A stretch of DNA of 24,176 nucleotides from Christensenella sp. UBA1782 (GTDB lineage: Bacteria > Bacillota > Clostridia > Christensenellales > DTU072). The stretch lies in NCBI GenBank assembly GCA_002315475.1, contig DCGI01000058.1:1-24176 (forward strand). Direction: 5' to 3'. The first letter of the stretch is position 1; every line of letters starts with the position of its first letter. The position numbers and the translations under genes were made by a program. Below, piece after piece: positions 1-9,000 of the stretch. The notes under the pieces are model-generated. The model was not told the DNA's origin. It did not search any database and saw only the letters and a program-made list of their open reading frames with translations.

Positions 1-3000
1 AAAGAGCGTCTTGGTGTTGATACCCGAGCAGGCCTTGTACGTAATCTTGCAGAAATACTGCTTCGACGTGGTTACTTTTGCTTGGTCGATGGTAGGAAGA
101 ATTTCTCCCTTGATTTCGGTACCTTCATAGTGAATCACCACTACATTTTCGATGGTAAACGGATCGGTCGCATAGATAGTAAACGGGCTGGTTCCGTAGG
201 TATCCTTAATATAGTTGATTTCCGCATATCCGTTTCTGACTGGGGTAATCATGCGGTTCTTCGTATTGACACCGATTTCTCCGACGCCGTTCATCGTGAG
301 GATGATTCTGTCGCCGTCTTTCATGGTGACTCCGCCGACCGCAAAGGAAGCGACGTATCTGTCACCTTCCAATTCGCCAACCAAATCTTGTGTTACCGAT
401 ACTTCTTGAACGGTACCGACATACCATTGATAATCGGCATCGGTCGCCGAAATCTCTACGGTCGGTTTGGTAGAAGTAGGTTGCGTATCGATATCGACGA
501 TCCAGTACGCATAGAAGGTCGTATTGTTATGAATGGAAATAATATCCGATTCGTATTGAATGTTCGTCAGGTTCTTGCCCGAAGTTTCGTCTTCGTACAT
601 ATACCATTGCGAGAAGGTATAGCCGTCACGAATAAAGGCATCACCCGTCGGTACGACAAATTCGTCACCGTCAAACAATACCGTTTCATACGTGTACGTA
701 CCCTTTCCGCCGTTGGCATCGACCACGACCTTGTATCCGAGAATAAACGCATCGGGAATTTCCAATGCGCAGGACGCATATCCGTCATTTTCTTTGTCTT
801 CTTCTCTGACAAGTTTGACATAGTAAACGCCGTACTTGGTCGGAACGGTCTTGGTAAAGTCGTTTGCCGATTCCGATCGGTACAGAACGGTAAACTCGCT
901 TGCTTTCAAAGTGGTTTCTTTGGTAAATTTCACGACGAATTCCGCTCCGGACTTGCTAAAGTAGGTTTGCGGTTCGGTGTTAATGACCGAAATAACCTTC
1001 TTGGGCGTCCAAATAGCAAACATTTCTTTATCGCCTACGGTGATTTCGTAGGTAAGGTCGAGAGGTACCGTTTGTTCGGCATCGGTATTCCACCCTAAGA
1101 ACTTCATATCGGCTTTTCTGTAGTTGGTTTCGGTCGGCAAAGTGACCGTAGCACCCGCAAAGTTATACAGTACGGTGGTATCCGTTCCGCTCGTAGACTC
1201 GTTACCGTTGAAGGTAACTCTATACGTGGGTACAAGGATAGAATCGACCGTTGCCGTCTTATGGGTAGCTCTGGAGAAGTAAATTCCTTCGCCGTAGGCG
1301 GTTACGTTGTTTATCTTGGTATCCACACATCCCTTTAACAAGGTTTCGCGAGAAACATAGACATTGGACACCGTAACGGTTTCTTCGATTTTCTTCAACG
1401 CAAGGTTAATTTGCATGGACGCGGACGCAATGGATATAACGAAGCGTGCCTGCTTGGTCTTGGAATCGAATTTCAAGGTATAGGGCGTAGCCGAAGTACC
1501 GTAGGTAATGACCGTATTGACGGTATCTACCTCTACATTGGTATCAAATGTAACGATATCGCCGACCTTGAAAGTACCTTCTATTTTGAAGTCCATAGAA
1601 TTAGCGTTGGTTGCGGTAAAGTTTTCATAAGAACTAATTACCCTTCTTTCCACGAATTCTTTCTTATACCATTGATAGGTTACTTCATCGTCGTTCAAAT
1701 AGCCGTTAAAGTCACTGTCTTTGGTCGGTTGCGTGCTGAATGCAATCGGAATCAAAGTCACTACGTTGCCTTCGTGACGAATGAGATAGTAGTCACTGTC
1801 CGAAGTAAAGCAGGAAGAATACTCGTCGGCATTTTCTCCGGTAACCGCAAAGGGTTCCATCGTCATCAAGCAGTCGCCGTAGGTGACGCCGATTTCTCCG
1901 CTGAGAGCACCCGTCACTTGGAGCGCAACGTTGGTATAGACGTTTTCGGGATGGTTGTCGTCTCCTGCCGTATTATCCTTAACGGTAGCATTGCCCGAAA
2001 TCTTAACGACGCCCTTATTATTATAGATACCGCCGCCCGCTACGCTTGCATGGTTATCGTAAATGGTACCACCGTTCATTTGGAAACAATATAACGCACT
2101 TTCGTTATTGACGGCACCGCCGAATTTTGCGGTGTTTCCGTAAATTTCGCCGTCGTTCATGATGTACGTACCGTTGCTGCAGACGATAGCACCGCCGTAA
2201 TCTGCGGTATTGTTACGAATGATACCGTTGTTCATGGTAACGATACCCGTTCCTACCACGAGTTCTTTTTCACCCGTCTTGACGTTCGGTTCAAACAACG
2301 ATTCGGTATAAACCGTACCCATTAAGGCGTTGTTTTCTTCAAAGATTGCTCCGTTGATTTCTACGGTACCGTACGTATTGTTGATGGCGGAACCGTATCC
2401 GGAAGAACCGTTTCCGAAGAACAAAACGTTACCCAATTCCACGTGACCGAAAGAAACGTATTCTCCCTTCATGTTGGTTGTACCGGTATTCTTGACGGCT
2501 ACCATATTGCCGACAAACGAACCTGCATACATGGTGAAACTTCCGTAGTTGACGACTGCGGCACCGTTTCCGCCCTTACCGGTATAACCGGCAATGACAC
2601 CGCCGTTAATCGTTCTGTCGGTTTGCAAATTGTTCTTGGAAAGACTCCAAATCTTTTTCTGCTCGTTATAGGTGACGTAATACAAATTGGTATCGCGACA
2701 ATCGGTAATCGTCAAGGTACCATGGTTTTCGATGCAGAAGTCACCGACCATAATGGCGTTACCGTTCAAACAGATAGTCACCGTTTCGCCTTCGGCGATA
2801 ACAAGATTTTCCTTTAACGTAATGCTATCACGCAAATAATACGTTCCGGAAGCAAGTTTTCCGCCGTCAAAACGGGAGGAAATAATTTCTTGTTCGATAA
2901 CGTCATGATAATAGTCGCAGTCATGAATATAGATGACTTCGCTCATATACTTGAAGTCAACGGTATCCCCTTTGGAACCCGTAGCAATACAAGCATACGG

Positions 3001-6000
3001 TCCGTCAAGCATATCGGTCGGATTGAATCGGTTTCCGGTTTGCGCCACACGACTGGTTGACTTTAACAAACAGATATTATCAATGGTTACGCTGTATTCC
3101 GTTCCGTCGGTACCGAATGCGGCTACGTAGATGTAGTAGTTTCCGCCTTGCGGAATCATCCAAAGGAATTCTTCTTGGAAGTTCTTATGCGTGAAGCAAT
3201 AGATTGATTCGTCCGTGACGTTTACAAGAGCTACGTAGGAGGTGTATTCCATACCTTCCGGTACGTTGTACTGAGCGGTAAAGTACACCATGTCGCCCTT
3301 CACGAGAGAACGTAACAGGACGGCGTATTGCGTCTTGAGCTTCTTCGGATCGGTCGTCCAGGCACCTTTACTGTGTACGCCTACCGTGTTGTTCGTCGCG
3401 GCAAGAGTACTCGTCAAGGAGGCATCGTATTCGTTCAAAGCACTGACTCTGTACCAATTATAGGTGATTTCTCCGCTATAATTTTCATCGCTTACGGTGT
3501 AGGTATAATCGTTTGCCTTAACGGGATTTTCGATCGTTCTGACGAAGAAACCGAGATTTCCTTCTTCTTCTTTCAAGATATAGGTGTCGTCATCGTTAAA
3601 CATATTGACGAGATAAGCCGTTTGATCGCAGAAATAAATCTTTTCACCGACAAACAAGTCAAGGTCGGTCGTGACGCCGATTCTTGTATCCTGCGTCGGT
3701 TCTTTGCCGACTTCGGTGGAAAACTCGATTTCGGCGTTTCCGGTGTATCCGAGTCCGACGTGGAAGTCGTTTGCCTTTCCGCCCAATCCGACGTTGTCGC
3801 AAATAACGACTTTCTTTCCGAGCAAGACTCTACCTTCTTCACAAGCGTAAATACCGCCGCCGAAGTATCCGGTTTCGTTTTCGGTAATGGTAACGTCGTA
3901 AAGATCCAACAAGCCTTTGTTATAGATACCGGCACCTCGAGAGTCTAAATTACCTCGTGCCACGTTTTGTTGGATAACGGTATTTTGGATGACGGCAATA
4001 TTATCGTTATAGATGGCACCGCCCGCACTCATACTTTCGTTTCCGATAAACGATCCGCCGTTGACGGTAAGGGTACCGATATTGCAAATGGCACCGCCGA
4101 GACGAGCTGCGGAGTTTCCGCTAAACAACCCGCCGTTGACGACCATTTCGCCGGCATTATAAACGGCACCGCCGTTTCCTTCCTTATCGGCATCCAAATA
4201 GTTAAAACAGAACGTCGAGTTTTCTTCGAAGATACCGTCGTCCATTTGGAAATACGCTCCGCTCATGTTGGCGATAGCTGCACCGTAGGCGGCATAATTC
4301 TTTATGAATTTAGCAGTCGTCATGTAAATCTTACCAAAGTTCATGACGGCACCCGCATCGACGATATTGTAGGTTGCGTACGTCGCTCTTTCGATGGTTT
4401 CGGGATAATCACAGTAGGAGGAGTTTCCGAAGAACGTCACACCGTTGAGATTGAGGACGCCGTCCGCATCGTTCAAAACGGCAGCTCCGAAATACGAACG
4501 ACTTCCGCAAATAATACCGCCGAAGAGATTTGCCGTACCGTTGTTGGCAAGGAAAGCACCGCTATTGTAATACTCGGTTCCGTCGTTGTAGTTTACCCAG
4601 TCACCGTAGATAACACCTTCTTGCACTTCGGTCAAATCATCAACGCCGAATATCTTACTGTCTTTTACCTCGATAGACGTACCGTCCTTCGCTATATAAC
4701 GTTTGGGAGCGTTATCGCAATCTTGCAGGGTAAACGTTCCGTTGTTGACGATGTGGTAGGCACTCATATTTAAGTATTTTCCGTTCAAGCAGAGTTCTAC
4801 CACGCTACCTTCTTCAATGATGACGTTGCAGTTCATATACTTTATGTCGTAGTCGAGGTAATATCTGCCCGATTCCAATACCTTGTTGTAGTTTAAGCCG
4901 GTATTCCGCGTCATAAGGTCTGTCTTGAATATGGTTTCATAAATAACGTTATCGCTATAATGAATCTTTCTGCTTTTGTACGAATATTCTTCCGAATCGC
5001 TCTTGAACGTAACGACGCAGATATAACTTCCGTCTTCCACCGTAGACAGATTCAATTTGGCTTCGGTGCAAACGACGTCGGTACCTACGTTTTCTCTGTA
5101 CCAAGCGTAGCTGACCACAAAGCTCTCATCACTGAATCTTTCTTCGTTTACCACTAAGGTACAATCGTTTTCGGTGGCAGGTTGTTCTTGTATACGACAA
5201 ACGTAACCGATGCACTCTCCGTTTTCGGTGTCGATATTGTTCTCGACGGGAGCAACGGCATACCAAGCGTTATCGGTTACAAAGTATTGGTATCCGGCTT
5301 TGCCCGACTCGGTAAGGGGCATATAGAAGCCCACGCCGCCCTCGTTGTCAAAGTAGTCCATTTGTACCGAAATACCGATTTTGGCTCCGCTCTCCAAAGG
5401 CTTCGTGTCGGAAATCTTAAGATACCGCATATTTTGTTTGCTGACATAGAAACGGAAGTTTGTTTGCAATCCGGCATATTTACTTTCTTCCAAACCGAAG
5501 TTGTTCCAAATGTAAGCCGTTCCGCCCATTTCATAATAGCCGCTTCCGTCCACAGCATTATAGTTGTTTCTCAGGTAGTTATTGGAAATAACGCCACCGG
5601 TCATGATGAAGTTTCCGTAATAGTTATGAACGATTCCGCGAGATACGGCTATACCGTCATAACAACAACCTTGAATGGAACCTCCTTGCATTTCAAAGGT
5701 CTGATTGGGTTCGATATCAACGGCATGGGATGACGCAATAATATTACCGCTATGCAATAACGCATAACTATTATTCACGGTTCCGCTGGAAGAATTACTA
5801 TATTTAGACAAATACAAAACATTGCAAGAGGTTACCGTACTCGTCAAGGCTATGCCGTATATACAGCCACCTTCCACCCAAAGGTCGGTAGGTGTATTGT
5901 TTTCGGAAGGTTCCCAATTCTTGTATTCGGCGTTTTGTACGAAATAATGCTTTTCCGTACTGCCGTCGTAAATACCGAACTTTCCGCCGTATACGCAGAT

Positions 6001-9000
6001 GGTACGTTTGTCCAAATACAATTCTTGACCGTTCAAGTACAAATTGACCTCAATGGAATCTGTAATAGTATACGAACTGGTCGCATAGGTCTTTCCCTGT
6101 TTCAATATATAATTTCCGGTTTCCACGTATTCCATCCGAGGGAGCCAATAGCTGTCGAACAGAATACCTTCATACTCAATCCAAGGTGCGGTTTCGTACA
6201 GATAATACTTTTCCTCCACTTTGTAGGCATGAATTTCGTATTCCTCGTGGTCGCAGGTAAAGTATTGGTCATAATCCTTCAAACTTGCAGCGACTTCGGT
6301 GGAAATCTGTTGCGGTTTTCCGATGTACGATTCGTAGAAACTCGATAAACCGATTTCGGAATCGTTTTTCATGTCCGCAACGGTCATATCGGCTTTATAA
6401 TAAAGGTATACGTTGGCTTCCTTTTTATCGGTACCCGAAAGATAGGTATTACCCGTTATGGTATTGGTTTTGGTTTCGATTTCACCCACGGTTAAGCGAC
6501 CGATAATATACAATGCCGCAGGTTCTATGTCGGCGGGAGAAGCTATCTCGTTGTCGGTAATGGTAACACCGTTTAAGTTGAGTTCTCCTCGGCAATAGAA
6601 CACCGACGCCCCCGTTTGTGCGGTATTTTCGGTAATGGTTACGTCCACCAAGTTGACCGCCATCTCCACATTGATAACGGAAACGCCACCGTACTCATCT
6701 ACATGGTTCTCGCTGAAAGTACAGCTTTTGAACGTTGCTTTATCGGAAACGTAGAAAGCACCGCTCGTTTTGGCAGAGTTTTCGCTAACGGTTGCGTTCC
6801 GAACGGTACCCTCTCGAATGTACATACCACCGGTATTCTCCGTAGCGTCGTTATTTTGAACGAGAATTCCGTTGGCGTTGATGCTTTTTGCAAAAATTGC
6901 ACCGCCGATACTTGCACTGTTGTAGGTAAAGGAAACGGGGGAATCCTCTGCGGGTGCGGTTATTTTTAACGCATCCGTGAGCTCACCCGTCACGCAAACG
7001 GCACCGCCGTCTTTGCCTGCCTCATTATAGCTAAAGGATCCGCCGTTCAGTTCGACGGTTCCCGAAGAATAGACGGCACCGCCCGACAAAGCCGCCGTAT
7101 TATGACTAAAAACAACGTTATTCTTTACGATAATCTTGTTGCCGCTTAAATCCCCCATGATGGCACCGCCTTTACCCGTCGTCGATTTGTTCTGCGTAAA
7201 GGTAGTCTCGCCGTTGGTTCCGTCAATGGTACAAGTACCTTTATCGACGACGAGAGCACCGCCGTCCGATTTACTTGTATTCTGATAAAAATAGCATTTC
7301 TCGATGGTTGTCGTATAGCCGACGTATAACGCTCCGCCGCTATAGTTTGATTCGTTGAATTGGAAAGTACAAGAGGTAATGGTCGCCGGTATTTTTCCTT
7401 CTACATAAACGGCACCGCCTTTGAGTCCGGCATAGTTCCCCTTATTCTCCGCACCGAACGTGCATCCCTGCAACGTGAGTTTTGCGGTGGCACAATCTTC
7501 TCTGGCATAGGCGTAAACGGCACCGCCTTTTTCTACGGCTTTATTCTTATAGAACTCCACACCTGTGACGGTTGCGTCTTCGTTTCTAAAACAGAATGCT
7601 CCTCCGTATATGAAATAGCCGGTATCTTTGCCGTTATTTTCCACTGTCAGCATATCGTTACCGTTGAGAACAAACGTGCCATCTTGAGCAACAATAGCAC
7701 CGCCCTCGCCCGATGTGCCGGCGGCATAGGTGTTATCGTAAATTTTACTCGTTTTGGTAATGGTAACGGTTGCGCTTCCGCCGTTAACAAACATAGCGGC
7801 AGCTTCGCATTGGGTAATTCTGTCCTTTTGCATATTGCTGATATCCAAGCCACCCGTTATGGTGACGTCGATATTTTTGAAGCCCATTCCGTAATAACTA
7901 TCCGATGCGGTAAACATACCTTCATAGGTAAATTTTCCGGGATAGGTCGCCATATCTGTATTTTCGACCTCTGCTCTCATACCGTATGAACCGATATTCG
8001 TCATCGTTACGTCGGCTTTGACATGGCTGTCGTATTTCAAATTCGACATATTGATACCGACGAATTGTACGTCATCGAGTACGACGGAAGACACTCCGTC
8101 AATCCGCAAATATCCTCTCGTCAGCGTAATACCGTTTCCTCCGCAATGCGCCAAGGAAATGGTATCGGTCGCACCACCCGTCAAACGCAGATTTCTGTCA
8201 TAAACGTAGATGGCGGTAGCGGTCACGTCGGAAATATCGATGGAACCTCTTATTTCCGAATCGGGGAAAATGTTTTTCGTCAAACAAGCGAATTGAATGC
8301 CGTAGGCTATTTTCTTCGTCGTGTCGTCGTTCTTAATAAGGATATCGGCTACGACCAAAATCTTATTGTTTCCTCCTGCGTATAAAGCGGTCATAGAAGC
8401 CGCAATATTCTTAACGGAAAGGGTACCCGCTTTGATTTGACAGGTGTATTTGGACGGGTCGTTTGCGGCACTATCCTGAACGTTTATTCCGAAGTCGGCG
8501 GTATCGATATCGATCGTGGCGGATTGACTATATAATATATGGATAGAACCCTGCGCCACGAAGATTGCATCGCATCCGCAGTTATGGATGGAGAGAGTAT
8601 CGGTATCGGCAATCTTCTCGATTTCCAAATTACCGTTTTTCTTTACACCGATGCCGTATCCTAAATGATTATCGATAGTAATGTTCCCTTCCAGTCTCAA
8701 AGAACCATTCTGTGCATAGATACCGTCAATGAAATCAGAGTCGTCGTACGTATGAGCCGTATCGTTTACCGCAACGATATCCTTTGCCGAAATCGTACTT
8801 GTCGTAGAACCGTTCATATATACGAGAATACCCGAATCGTTGTTACTGACGTCAACTTTCTTATAACCCGTTATGATTAAGTTCCCGTTGTCGTTTGCAC
8901 AAATACCGGCTATGGTATGATACTTGGATTCTATATAGTCGTCGTCGGTATTATTGTTATAGGTCATTTCCGCACCTTGCGAATAAAGACCGTATCTCGT

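Noticed and set aside
82..1098. Long plus-strand ORF (338 codons), and a series of similar plus-strand ORFs up to 11598
   Set aside because: All lie in the same phase, exactly opposite the giant minus-strand frame, lack ribosome sites and give compositions typical of mirror reading.
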